Below are positions 1-9,985 of a stretch of 17,580 nucleotides of DNA, in pieces. Position 1 is the first letter of the stretch. Each line of letters begins with the position of its first letter. The translations under genes were made by a program, and so were the position numbers. Source of the DNA: Nymphaea colorata. Lineage: Eukaryota > Streptophyta > Magnoliopsida > Nymphaeales > Nymphaeaceae. Where the stretch lies: positions 1-17,580 of the forward strand of contig NW_022204587.1 in assembly GCF_008831285.2 (NCBI RefSeq). Direction: 5' to 3'. The notes under the pieces were generated by a model, which was given only the letters and a program-made list of their open reading frames with translations, did not search any database and was not told the origin of the DNA.

Positions 1-24
1 GATGGGGCACATAATGATAATCTA

Positions 25-459
25 TCAAGAATTATTTTTTTAAATCAATCTCAAGACCTCTTTTTGATAAACAATTCTTTCATTTTTCTGATTCACATCT
101 ATCCCACCTTTTTGTTTCCTATATTTTTTAGCATTTATTGAATTTTCGTGGTGCCAACATGCCCTGATTTTGTGTCCAATATAGTTTCCTCGCAGTATTA
201 ATTCTGCAAAAGGTGTAAACGTCTCTAAGACTCTAGAAAGTTAGCTTTACTTTATTTTTATTAAGGATTCCTACCGGCTGAGAATCTCATGGACTATAAA
301 ATTTTCTAAGATATTTATTGTGTTTGGAAGGTCAAAACGATTGCTATTGATGTACTGGCTGTATAGGGTGGACTTTTGCTTTTTTAAGAATAAATTCGGG
401 GGCAAACCATTAAAACGATACGTAAACAGTCGAATCGCAAATGGCAAATCTCTTAGCAT
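25..459 (-). CDS. unrecognised protein, C-terminal part or small gene (144 aa)
   Basis: Reading TAA/TAG as Gln, the minus strand is open from ATG at 459-457 to TGA at 27-25, giving 144 residues. In the standard code it breaks at 273. The sequence is basic and mixed, with LFTYRFNGLPPNLFLKKQ near the start and a Lys/Arg/Asn/Gln-rich end; no membrane segment or known motif was seen. The frame stays open upstream of this ATG to about 540 with protein-like content, so the ATG may be internal and the true 5' part may be lost, since a DHHC relic begins at 542 on the other strand. I do not recognise the family. A 145-codon frame is only moderately unlikely by chance when TGA is the sole stop, so this is a tentative gene. 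Confidence 0.42.
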
Positions 460-541
460 CAATATTTGGATAGATTCATCAAAAACAGCTGCACCAGGAA
501 GAAGGGTTAGCTTTTATTAATTTGTATTAATAAGTATAAAG

Positions 542-715
542 ATAAGGCCGTCATAAACAGAAGAATTGCTGAAGGTATATGCAGCCGTAAACTATTCCTC
601 ACAGGTTATATCGATTTTGCAAGTCATAGCTATCATTTACTTGTTTGCTATTGATATCCTCGGCTTCAAGCTCATAACCATCATCCTGTAGCAGTGCAAA
701 AGCATCAATTACCAT
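542..715 (+). pseudogene. relic of the N-terminal part of a DHHC palmitoyltransferase gene
   Basis: The translation from 542 aligns without gaps to the first 58 residues of the intact DHHC gene at 8649. Shared stretches include an Ala-Ile...Leu-Phe...Ile-(Asp/Glu)-Ile-Leu-(Gly/Ala)-Phe pattern over the first membrane segment, followed by Leu-Gln-Gln, where one Gln is TAG in both copies. The position matching the start codon is ATA (542-544), so the original ATG appears lost. Similarity fades after 715, before the DHHC zinc/catalytic domain. This is therefore a non-functional 5' remnant, older than the near-identical 3' fragment at 12993. It lies upstream of the phosphoesterase pair, while the intact DHHC gene lies downstream of it. 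Confidence 0.75.
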
Positions 716-741
716 GGAAAAAGAAGTTAAAAAGATAATGA

Positions 742-1400
742 AGACCATACCAGTAGAAAATATCTAACTAAAATTCAAAACTATCGAGATTTTATGTTTT
801 GTCTAAGTTGGTCTGCCCTGAGTAGGCAATTTTTCAAAAAGATAATGTCAGAAGTGGAGAGATTAAGCTGATTTAAATCGATAGTGAGATATAGATCGCC
901 TCCTCAACATATACCTTTTGAGAAAAAAGAGCAAAGATATCGCAATTAGCAAGATTGTGCCAATATTTCATCTCAAAGCTGAACATGATCGTAAATTGGC
1001 AAAAGAATTTTGATTTTCATATGATAACTTTGATAAATTTGGCAAGAATACAATCAGAAAATGATTGGCCTTATAATAACTTCATTCTATGAATACTCTA
1101 TCCTATATTTTGCCTTTCTTTTTTATCTGCTCATTCTTAATCTTTATTACAATTCTCAATGGCCTAAGTTCGCTGATTTTTGAGTTGAATAAGAGTTCCA
1201 ACAGTATTTTTTCTTTAAAAGGGATTTAGATGTCTTCAAAGCTCTTCAAAGACCCAGCTTGTTCTTTATATTTTGGATGGGGGATTTGACTAAAAGACTC
1301 ATGACTTTCCACCCTTTAATGACTAATTATTGTATTTTTAGATGGATAGAATGAATATTTTCGATGCATAGGCCTGAAAAAAGCCAGCTTTTACTATGTC
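742..1400 (+). other. coding-like but interrupted stretch, unrecognised
   Basis: With TAA/TAG as Gln, protein-like frames follow one another on the plus strand. They run from about 742 to a TGA near 918, continue in the same frame to about 1092, and then change frame up to about 1370. None has a convincing start, and none aligns clearly with the other genes here. The stretch follows the DHHC relic and may be its decayed continuation or another broken gene. It may also be chance, because open frames of this size are common with a single stop codon. From about 1400 to 1690 I see only AT-rich sequence with no feature. Confidence 0.2.
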
Positions 1401-2110
1401 GTAAAAAATATTCGGAGAGGAAATGATGGGAATAAAAAAAAGATGACCGATTAGCAAATACTTAACTTCTAAACCAATATTTAGATATAATTATGATAAA
1501 GCATTGACAATATGTCATTAATCTTCAAAAAGATATTTTTTTCTTGGCCAAGATGTTGGTCAAATAATTTTTTCAGCGAAAAAGATAATATAATGAATGA
1601 AAGCTCTTCTTTTTGATCTGCAAATCGACTTTTAGATCGAAGTATAGTTTATTTTAATTAAATTATTGGCAGAATAGTCCCTTTCCAAAATGGCTAATAT
1701 TATTCGTTAAATCCTAAAAAAAGGCAGCAACATAAAAAAATAATGGATACATAACAAGAGACCAAACATACCAAAAGGCTTTTAGAACAATAATATGCAT
1801 CTTTTAATAGTTTATCGATGCTTTTTTCATTTTTGCCGATATCCTTTCTTTGAAAACCATATCCTTTACTCAAACACCCAAAATATTACTTATTTTAACT
1901 TGTATAGATTGTTTATAAACCATCAAGAAGGCTAGCGTGAGCTTCAAATTTTACAATATGGCTTTAACGTTAAATGGAATATAAGCTTATGCGTGTAAGT
2001 CACGTGGATATGAATCACCCAGGGCCGATACAGTTGCTGTATATAGCCAGTTTTTATTCACCCCAATTAAAGATTAGATCCTAATTTTTTTGCGATGCCC
2101 TAAAATATGA

Positions 2111-2168
2111 ATTAAAGCCATATTAATCTATGGTAATTAAATTAACTTTCTATATTAATTACTAAGAT
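2111..2168 (+). promoter_or_regulatory. conserved 58-bp block just upstream of the left phosphoesterase copy
   Basis: The 58 bases directly before the ATG match the block before the right copy (5831-5888) without gaps at 50 of 58 positions, ending in actaagat-ATG in both. More distant upstream sequence is less alike, so this looks like a constrained core promoter or 5' leader. The block is AT-rich (attaaa, ttaaattaac, tatatta). No specific factor site is recognised. Confidence 0.45.
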
Positions 2169-4745
2169 ATGCCAATAAAAGTGGCCAGAGAGGTATTTGA
2201 GGGAGAAGGCACAAGTAGAAAGGTGATAAGTCCTTATAGGCATTACTTCTACATCGATGCTCAAGATTTAACTTATGATGAGCTGGTACGACGGACCAAC
2301 ATAAACTTCGGAGTTAACAAATATAGATAGTTTACTTTTATCCCAACGATGACCAACAACAAGGAAGACAGTTTGTCTAGGATGATAGCTAGCTCGATGA
2401 GGCAAGGAATGGAAATGTCAAATAGATTATTATTGCAGATCTACTTATTGAATAAGTTGATGAGCTAGAGAAAATGAGTGAAAAGGAAATTATAGATAGT
2501 ATCTTAGCTGCTCAAAAAGAGATTGCAGGAAAGAAAAAAGAAGGAGCGTAAGAGGTAGAATTGGGCCTTGAAGCTGATGAAGTTCCTATGGATTTGGATC
2601 TGATCTAAAAATAAATAGTTTCTAACGAGCTAAGTGCCAAAACATCCTACCCAGATGGGCCAATTGCGTCCTTCATAATGAGCTGTTACATGAGAGACCT
2701 GAAAAAAAGAGAAAAGGAGAGTTAAAACGAGAGATAAAGGCGGGAGTAAGGAACAGTTCAGCCTAGCTCTGGCTTTTTGGATGCTGTTTTAAATTTAGAA
2801 AAATGGAAGGAGATGAATATCTAAGAATCCTTGTCGTCTAATAAGCCCATTCCGATTCTAGATACAAAAGTGTTAGAGAAAACGGAGGGCGTTGTGAAAT
2901 TGCAGTATTATGGACCAACGCCGGTTGTAAGCATTATTTTATATAGTTAACTTAGGAAGAATGGAAACAAGCGAACTATTACAACGCATAAACAACAGGG
3001 CAAGCGCTATAAGCATTACAGAAAGGCCGACTGACCATTTAAAAGATTATAGATATCGTCAAGAAAAGGCATTATGATGATAAAGATGTTAGATTTCTTC
3101 CAAAATGCTTTTGGGCTTCTCTCAAAAATAGTTTAAAAGACCCGACTTACTATTCACCAGACCTAAGTAAGCTCAAAATAGATGAATAAACGTTAAATCA
3201 GTACCCAAATATACCACACACCAACGAAAAGATCACTATATTCAAACATAAGTTCTCAAACACCACAAGTAGATTGTTGGAATGCTTGAACCTTTCGAAG
3301 ATAATGCAAGAATCGGCATTTTAGGCGACTGGGGAACAAACATGAAAGACGCTTACGATCTCTTAGAACATCTGGTGAAGGAATAAAAAGTCGATATCGT
3401 TCTTCATCTTGGAGATGTATACTATGCTGGCTTTCGTGAAGAGTTTGATCAAATCAGTGAGAAGATTAAATCCCTCCAAAAAGAGTATCCGTACTTGAGA
3501 TACTACACCATTCCAGGAAATCACGATTATTACACTAAAGGAAAGCCATTCCATGACCATCTCAAGAATAACCACATATAAATTCGTCATAACCAGCTAT
3601 TCAGCTTCTTCTGTCTGAGAAACAAGAGCAATACCGTTCAGTTCCTTGGACTTAATACTGCCTTGCACTAGCATTCAATTTGGACTCCTGCCGATGTTTG
3701 GTTCAATGGAACAAGGCTCGATTAAGATTAACTAAGGTGGGCCATAAATGCTATAGAGGATTTCGAGAAAAATGGTGGAAAAAAGACAATCTTATTGACT
3801 CATCATCCAATGTTTTCTACTTTTGAAAAGATTTTAGGATCGCGGACTGCAATTGGCAAAACGGATCCTAATGTCAATCCAACTCTGACATCACAGCTCT
3901 TTGATTTGCTACCAAAGCTAACCTGTTGGTTCTGGGGACATGAGCATCGCTTCACCACATACAAAAAGGATAGCTTTGGAGTCAACCGTAGCATTTTGCT
4001 AGGAAACTCAGCCTTCCACGATTACAAGCAGGGACACTATAAGCCTAAATTTTAATGTGGAGGTATAACAGAAACAAGATACCAGCCTCAGAGAAAATAA
4101 TTCAACAAAGGAAATTATGATCACACAGCTGCCGTTCTAAGCACCTTCAACGGTTTAGACCCTATCAGAGCAAAATACATCTATATGACAAGCACCTTAG
4201 AGGCTCCCTCAAAGCTAGTATATGTACGGGATGAGGATAGCTACTCACAGCCTGTTCATTAGCCGATAAAATATGAAGAAAAATCATACCATATCCTTGA
4301 GCGCTCGGGTTTGTCGTTGGCGGTTCGAGAAAATAAAACAGAAGTAGTCTTCTCAACCACACCTTCTTAGCTGAGATTCGTCGCCATCAACTAAGACGAT
4401 TTCAAGTCTGGAGTCTTGATCAAGGTAGCTTCAGTAGTAAAGAAGGATTTGTCTGAGCCAGCAAGTGAAGATAAGTTTTTATATCTTGATAATGGTGTTG
4501 TCAAGGTGGGAGATTACCCTTCAGAAAATATACAAGATCAGTAGAAATATTTTTGGAAGTTTTAATTTGCTGAAGAAACCCTCTGCACTGGAACGATCTT
4601 TGGACTTCGTAATAGGAAATACCATGACATCGTAATTGGCCGAAATGAGATGGGGCTTGCAAAAAATGATAAACAATCAAGCTTCTTTTTGTACAACGTC
4701 CCCAAAAAGAACTACTTAACGAATGCCCAAGAACATTATTACTGA
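2169..4745 (+). pseudogene. purple-acid-phosphatase-like metallophosphoesterase, left copy, two frameshifts
   Basis: Paralogue of the intact gene at 5889, alike from the first residue (MPIKV) to the last. It keeps every metal-site motif of the calcineurin-like/purple acid phosphatase fold: GDWGT, GDVYYAG, GNHDYY, THHPMFS and GHEHRF, so the catalytic domain would be competent if translated. It is not one open frame. Relative to the paralogue one base is missing at about 2331-2333 (a TTT run where TTTT restores frame) and another at about 3215-3222 (cacacacc against caaaacc). A 20-base intron lies at 2927-2946. Removing the intron and counting two lost bases gives 853 codons including the stop, against 855 in the paralogue. 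No signal peptide or membrane segment is seen. The frameshifts may be real lesions or consensus errors; strong conservation of the rest suggests they are young. Confidence 0.85.
2927..2946 (+). other. 20-base spliceosomal intron
   Basis: The sequence GTAAGCATTATTTTATATAG lies between codons (phase 0). Its removal joins a frame reading ...Thr-Pro-Val to Leu-Thr-Gln-Glu-Glu-Trp..., which aligns with the paralogue's Val-Ser-Lys-Gln-Glu-Lys. The paralogue has a 21-base GTA...TAG element at the same place. Conserved position, ends and size in two diverged copies make this a confident intron. Retention would shift the frame. Confidence 0.82.
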
Positions 4746-4810
4746 TCCCATCCCATCAAATTATCAACATAAATCTTCTAAATTTATTCATCATTATGAA
4801 CAATGTGCTC

Positions 4811-5033
4811 CTAATTGAGCAGCATTTTATTGGGATCTTATGCGAAAATCTTTAAAAAAGGCTCAAACTTCTAAACTGGTGATGAGCTTTATCTGCGGAA
4901 CGTTTTAACTGGACTTCAACCGTCAAGGAATTTAAATGAAAAAAGGAAATATTAAGCTGCCAATACGAGGTTCTTCTTTTTTTAATGATAAGTGAATAGA
5001 TTATTTCTTATATGTTCCATATTTTAATGCCTA
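4811..5033. other. intergenic sequence, no feature seen
   Basis: AT-rich sequence between the end of the left duplicated unit and the ATG of the truncated gene at 5034. No homology to other parts of the window, no RNA-like fold and no convincing reading frame was found on either strand. Confidence 0.4.
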
Positions 5034-5400
5034 ATGGACTATCCATAAAATAAGAGTACATCGATAAACAAAGAAGAGCCTGAAGTTTTACCTATCCTTC
5101 ATTTTTCCTAAATGCTTTCTTGAAAATATAGAAAAGAAGCCATTTAGACCAAAAGTAAATAGTCTATCCGCAGATGTACAGACTCTTATAGCCAAAATTC
5201 AGATAGAGAATTACTCAAATTATAGCAATATTCAGCCCATCATCGAGAAGAAATATATATTGTCTTGGTCTTGATCCCTTACCAAATAATTTTTTTGAGA
5301 AAATTATCATTATTGTAAATATACACTCTCCTAATGCATACCAGGGTGAGATTTTAAAGAAGATTATAAGTTGGTCTAATTAAACGATTGATTAAATCAT
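5034..5400 (+). pseudogene. truncated gene start, unrecognised, with two frameshifts
   Basis: ATG at 5034 opens a hydrophilic N terminus (MDYPQNKSTSINKEEPEV). Protein-like reading then continues after a one-base excess in the T5 run at 5102-5106, and again after a one-base loss in an A run near 5249-5251, with segments such as KKPFRPKVNSLSADVQTLI and LGLDPLPNNFFEKIIII. It fades at about 5400, where the right copy of the tandem duplication begins. It therefore looks like the first ~120 residues of a gene cut off by that duplication or insertion. I do not recognise the protein. Confidence is limited because the frame changes were placed by eye. Confidence 0.42.
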
Positions 5401-5830
5401 AATTTTTTCAAAGTTAATAATAATTCATCAAATAGTAAAAAGGTAAAAACATAAAAAAAATATAAATGATGCCAAGAGATAAAATATGCCTACCGACTTC
5501 GAGAACAATAATTTAAGTCTTTTAATAGTTTATCCATCTTTTTTTACATGTTTTCTGATCTCCTTTCTTTGAAAAATCAGATCCATAAGTCCAACACATG
5601 TAAAAATTGTTATCTTAACTTGTATTGATTGGCTATAACACGCAAGGAAGGGTGGCTTGATTTCCGAATTTTAAAAAATGACTCTAGCTTTAAATCAAAA
5701 ACGAGTTTCTGTGCTTATTTGGTGCGGGTATGGACAGCTCAGAGCCAAACTGTTTGCTATGTGTAGCCAGTTCTCACATATATAAATTTAAGGTTAGATC
5801 TTTTTCTCTTTGGATAGGTAGCAGATGTGA

Positions 5831-5888
5831 ATTAAAACCATATTAATCGACGGTACTTAAATTAACCTGTTATATTAAATACTAAGAT
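5831..5888 (+). promoter_or_regulatory. conserved 58-bp block just upstream of the intact phosphoesterase gene
   Basis: Ungapped counterpart of 2111-2168, identical at 50 of 58 bases and ending directly at the ATG. It probably holds the core promoter and short 5' leader. No named element is recognised. Confidence 0.45.
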
Positions 5889-8474
5889 ATGCCGATAAAG
5901 GTGGTCAGAGAGGTGGCAAAATAGAACGGATAGAAGTAAAATGTTCCCCAGCATTACTTCTAAATGGATGTTGAAGATCTGACGTACGATGAGCTAGTGC
6001 TACAGGCAAGCATAACCTTCGGAGACAACGCAAATAGATAGTACTACTATCCTAATGGTTGCGAACCGTAAGAAAGAAACTTCATTTCTTAGGATAAAGA
6101 CCTAGAAGATGCAAAGAAGGTGCAAGGCATAGAGATAGTAATTCGAGATTATCCGACCTAAGAAGTGGATGAACTCAAGGGCATGGCGGAATAGGAATTT
6201 ATCGCAAAGGTTTTAGAGGCTCAAAAGACTATAGCTGTGAACAACTATCAAGAACATCAAGAGATCAAATAAGATATTGAGTCTAAAGAAGTTACTATGG
6301 ATGGAAAGGTCATCGACTAAATCAGCTCCAACGGTCTAAAAGCCAAAAAGGCTTATCCAGACGACCCAATATCTTCTTTCATAATGGGTTACTACACGAA
6401 ATAAAAGGAAAAAAGATAAAAGGATAAACCAATCTCGGAGGAAGAGAAAAAAGAAAGTTAAGAGCATAATCTTTTGGATGCGGTTTTGAATTTGGAAAAA
6501 TGGAAGGAGGATAAATATAAAGATTCTTTTTAGGCCAGCAAACCTATCCCAGTATTAAATACCGAAGCATTAGCAAAATCGGACAGTGTGGTGAAATTGC
6601 AATGGTACAATAAAGAAGGGAAAAAGGTAAATTTTACTCTTATGTAGGTATCTAAACAGGAAAAGATCCAACTGGATTACCTAAATGCATAGACCACAGA
6701 ACAGGCTTTATTAGATCTGTAAAGATGCTAACTTACTGCCTAGAAGATTAAGAAAATCCATAAAAACTCTCATTATGATGATGAGGATTGCAAGTTTATC
6801 ACACGCTGCTTTTGGGGAAGGATCAAAAATATTTTGCAAGGAAGTACTTACTATTCGCCAGACTTGAGTAAGCTCTAAATAGATGAAAAAACGTTAAATC
6901 TGTACTCAAAGGTACCACAAAACCAACGAAGGGACCATTACATTAAAACAAGAGTACTCAAGCACCACAAGGAGATTGTTGGAATGCTTGAACCTTTCAA
7001 AGACAATGCAAAAATAGGCATTTTAGGCGACTGGGGAACCAATATGCAAGACGCCAACGACCTCTTAGACCATCTGGTGAAGGAATAAAAAGTCGATATC
7101 ATTATTCATCTTGGAGATGTATACTATGCAGGTTTTCCTGAATAGTTCTAAAAAATCAATGGGAAAATTAACTCTCTGCAGAATGATCCGAAGTATAAGC
7201 ACTTGAGATACTACACCATTCCAGGAAATCACGATTATTATACTAACGGTAAGCCTTTCCATGACCATCTCAAGTTCAACCACATATAGACTCGCTATAA
7301 TCAACAATTCAGCTTCTTCTGTCTAAGAAACTAAAGCAATACCGTTCAGTTCCTTGGGCTTAATACTGCTTTGAACGAACATTCACTTTCGAACGTGGCC
7401 AACCCTTGGTTTAATGGCACAGAGCTTGATTAGGCTGAAGTTAAATGGGTCAAAGATGCCATCAGGGATTTCGAGGAGAATGGCAAGGGCGGAAAAAAGA
7501 CAATCCTATTGACTCACCATCCAATGTTTTCCACTTTTGAGAAGATTATGGGTAAATGGGGAAAAAATAATGATGAGGATTCTAACGTCGACCGAAAGTT
7601 GACTTCGCAACTGTTTGAAGTGCTTCCTAAGCTGACCTGCTGGTACTGGGGACATGAGCACCGCTTTAGCACTTACAAAAAGAACAGTTTTGGAGTAAAC
7701 CGAAGCATTCTTTTGGGAAACTCGGCATTCCATGATGTCAAAGAGGGACATTACAAGCCTAAATATGGAAGTGGAGATATTACAGAGACAAAATATCAGC
7801 CTTAGAGGCTTGCAGGTAAGGATACATTCTATGACCACACCGGTGTCGTCCTAACAACCTTCAACGAAAAAGATCCAATCAGAGCAAAATACATCTATTT
7901 TGAAAGCACTGGGGATTTCGCAGCAAAAAAGACAGCGTAATGGGATGACGATAGTTACTCTGAGCCCGTCCATAACCCGATAGATTTCAAGAAATCATAT
8001 CATATCATTGGAAATTCCGGCCTTTCTTTGGCTGTTCTATAAAATAAATAGAAGGTAGTATTCGCAACCACTCCTTCCCGGCTCTAGCTCTACCGCTTTA
8101 CCAATGAGGCTGATGCCAAGACTGGTGTCCTGATCAGGCTAGTGACAGTAGTCGTTGACAAGCTTACATCCAAACCTGCAGGCAAGGACAGATATCTCTA
8201 TCTTGACGATGGTGTGGTCAAAGTGGGCAACTTTTATGAAGAAAAACAATAAGACAGGGGCAAATATATTTGGAAATTCCAATTTGATGAATAAGTCCTT
8301 CGCACTGGAACCATATTTACACTTCATAACAAGGGTAACCCAAAATGTGTAATTGGACAAACTTCAGGTATGGAGCTTGGAAAAAACGAAGACAAAAAAT
8401 AGGAATTTAAATTCTTTTTGTACAACATCCCCGAACGGAACTACTAAACGAATGTCCCAGAACATTCTTTCTGA
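5889..8474 (+). CDS. cytosolic purple-acid-phosphatase-like metallophosphoesterase, intact copy
   Basis: Open from ATG 5889 to TGA 8474: 861 residues as written, 854 if the 21-base intron is removed. Numbering below is for the spliced form. The catalytic domain holds the five blocks of the binuclear-metal fold in order: GDWG (373-376), GDVYYAG (from 402), GNHD (439-442), THHPMFS (His536/His537) and GHEH (581-584). GDWG with GDxxY and GNHD is the pattern of tartrate-resistant/purple acid phosphatases, so a phosphomonoesterase role is likely by family; the substrate is unknown. About 370 residues precede the domain: a conserved ~60-residue start (LTYDELV, ITFG) and a Lys/Glu/Gln-rich middle. 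About 200 residues follow, rich in predicted beta-strands, without an assigned family. There is no signal peptide or membrane segment, unlike secreted purple acid phosphatases. TGG is the only Trp codon and no internal TGA occurs. Confidence 0.93.
6627..6647 (+). other. 21-base intron, in frame and free of stop codons
   Basis: Begins GTAAATTTT and ends TTATGTAG, phase 0, at the position matching the 20-base intron of the left copy. Its length is a multiple of three and it contains no TGA (TAG reads as Gln), so retention would add seven residues without breaking the protein. Its identity as an intron rests on the paralogue, in which the frame requires removal. Confidence 0.75.
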
Positions 8475-8648
8475 TCCCAAACAATCATCATAAATCTTCT
8501 AAACTATTTACGATTATGAACAATATGGTTAATCATTATCTTTGATGGGAAAGAATACTTTTTATGATAAAGCTTTATTGAACGTTGAAGCATTCAATTT
8601 ATTCCTTGACGTTATTGCACTGTTCATTTTCTATAATTAAATATAGAA

Positions 8649-9404
8649 ATGGAGTCTTCAGGAACAGAAGGATTGCGCAAGGAATATGCTAAGATAAACT
8701 GCTGCTCGCAGGGCGCCTCAATCTCACAAGTGCTAGCAATCGGCCTCTTCGTCGGCATTGAGATTCTCGCCTTCAACCTCATTGCCCCCATGCTGTAGCA
8801 GAAGTCAGCAGCTATGCACTTCCTCATGATCCTCAGCTGCCTCTTCCTCATCGTCCTCCTCATCGAGTACATCCACCTAATGGTGGTCGATCCCTCAGAT
8901 CCGCGTCTTCAAAACAGCGCCTTCCATTAATAGGGAGTCGAAGAAAAGTAATGCGAAGCCTGTCATTGCAAGGTTGCCATCTCCAGCTACCACTGCCAAA
9001 GCTGCAAGCGCTGTGTGGATGGCTTCGATCATCACTGCACCTTCGCCAACAACTGCATCGGAGCTCGCAACTATTCGATATTCATCCGACTTCTCATCGG
9101 AATAATCCTACACACCAGCGCCAACATGGGCATCGCTCTGTGGCTCGGACTTGCCATGGTCGGATCATACAAGTGGCTTGCTGTAGCCTTCGGTGCGTTA
9201 AGCTTTATCGTCTTCCTTGAGATCACCGTACTGGCCCTTTTCCACTGTTATATCAGTTTCTGCCTCTACAAGACCACCCTTTAGGTGCTCAAGGGTGACC
9301 AGCCAAAGCCAGTCTCCATCAAGATCATCAAGTCGAGCGGAGAAACAGGAGAACAGTCGAACTTTGACATGGTAAAGGGAAATAATAACTTGGTAAATAA
9401 TTGA
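8649..9404 (+). CDS. DHHC-type protein S-acyltransferase (palmitoyltransferase), 251 aa
   Basis: Transfers palmitate from acyl-CoA to cysteines of membrane-associated proteins, through an acyl-enzyme on the DHHC cysteine (family knowledge). Translation gives two hydrophobic segments at about 27-50 and 57-80, a Cys-rich zinc-binding domain with CEACHCK, YHCQSCKRC and FDHHC, then two more membrane segments (about 143-170 and 175-205) and a cytosolic tail of about 45 residues. This is the standard four-TM layout at the short end of family size. After DHHC the sequence is TFANNCIGARNY; most members have PWVNNC(V/I)GxxNY, so Pro-Trp is replaced by Thr-Phe. A TTLQ motif follows TM4 where TTxE is usual. 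Several Gln codons are TAG or TAA. ATG 8649 is supported by the aligned relic at 542 and by the intact N terminus. No intron was found. Confidence 0.93.
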
Positions 9405-9512
9405 GGCACGACTGATCATGTTACCCTTGTATTGTATAGATCATCACTATGATGTGTTTGTCTTGGTGGGATGGGATGATTAATTTAGTCAAAATGTTCA
9501 GAATAAATCACA
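9203..9512 (+). repeat. 3' end of DHHC gene and downstream sequence, duplicated at 12993-13301
   Basis: The last ~66 codons of the DHHC gene and 108 bases after its stop recur at 12993-13301 in the same orientation, offset 3790. The first ~174 bases (9203-9376) are identical; scattered substitutions and small indels appear only afterwards. Similarity stops at 9512, matching 13301, two bases from the stop codon of the coiled-coil gene. Confidence 0.9.
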
Positions 9513-9985
9513 AGGGTGGATCTTCTTTGAGTTCGCTTTCAAACTCCCCCGTGATACACCTGCGTTACCTTATCCTTTGAGATTAGGATTGAGCAGGTAA
9601 TAGAAAACGATGAGGCAGTTGTGCTTGCCATTCGTGAGAAATGGATTTGAATCGGTTGTATCATAGCTCGTACTTGGATTACTTGCATTTGTTCGGGAAG
9701 GTGCAAATACCCCACAAAAATCTTCTTGCAAAGTTGATTGTTATATTTATCCTAAAATGATAGATAACAGCATGACAAAAATAAATACTAAATAAGGATT
9801 TAGTAGGCAAACATTGAAACATGCGATTTATAATTTTTCCTATTTTAGATTTTAATAAAAATAACATGATAATGAAAGTTTTCAAACCAATCAAACAAAA
9901 TTGAGGATCGCCTTTCTGATTAGTCCCATGACAACTTTAATAAATGCTTGCTTGCTTGGAATGTGTTTTCTCATCTTCAAATTTG
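9513..9985. other. intergenic sequence with weak coding-like fragments
   Basis: From 9513 to about 9660 two overlapping plus-strand frames look protein-like, one of them ending in REKWI and a TGA near 9648. Neither has a start or homology, so they may be the tail of a lost gene or chance. The rest to 9985 is AT-rich with no feature that I can support. Confidence 0.25.

Larger units (their letters stand above)
1690..4810 (+). repeat. left copy of tandem phosphoesterase gene duplication
   Basis: This block matches 5410-8535 in the same orientation. The match starts in AT-rich sequence about 480 bases before the gene (shared pieces such as agaacaataat and cttttaatagtttatc), covers the whole gene, and ends about 65 bases after the stop (shared ataaatcttctaaa and tatgaacaat). 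Flanks and gene match throughout, so a whole unit with its promoter region was duplicated. Divergence is substantial in noncoding parts, so the event is not recent. About 600 bases of different sequence separate the two copies. Confidence 0.8.
5410..8535 (+). repeat. right copy of tandem phosphoesterase gene duplication
   Basis: Partner of 1690-4810 (see there). It includes about 480 bases of upstream sequence, the intact phosphoesterase gene and about 60 bases after its stop. The left boundary falls where the truncated gene at 5034 loses its reading, which marks a probable rearrangement junction. Confidence 0.8.

Noticed and set aside
2310-2323. A 14-base GT...AG element in the left phosphoesterase copy that would also fix the first frameshift
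   Set aside because: The intact paralogue keeps matching codons here without an intron, so a base loss in the TTT run is simpler.
3363-3590. Minus-strand frames opposite the phosphoesterase genes (also 7065-7307 and 7506-7838)
   Set aside because: They mirror each other only because the plus-strand genes are paralogues; the plus strand carries the catalytic motifs.
9679-9894. Minus-strand 71-residue frame in the gap after the DHHC gene
   Set aside because: No homology, AT-driven Ile/Phe/Lys composition and no supporting context; such lengths are common by chance.
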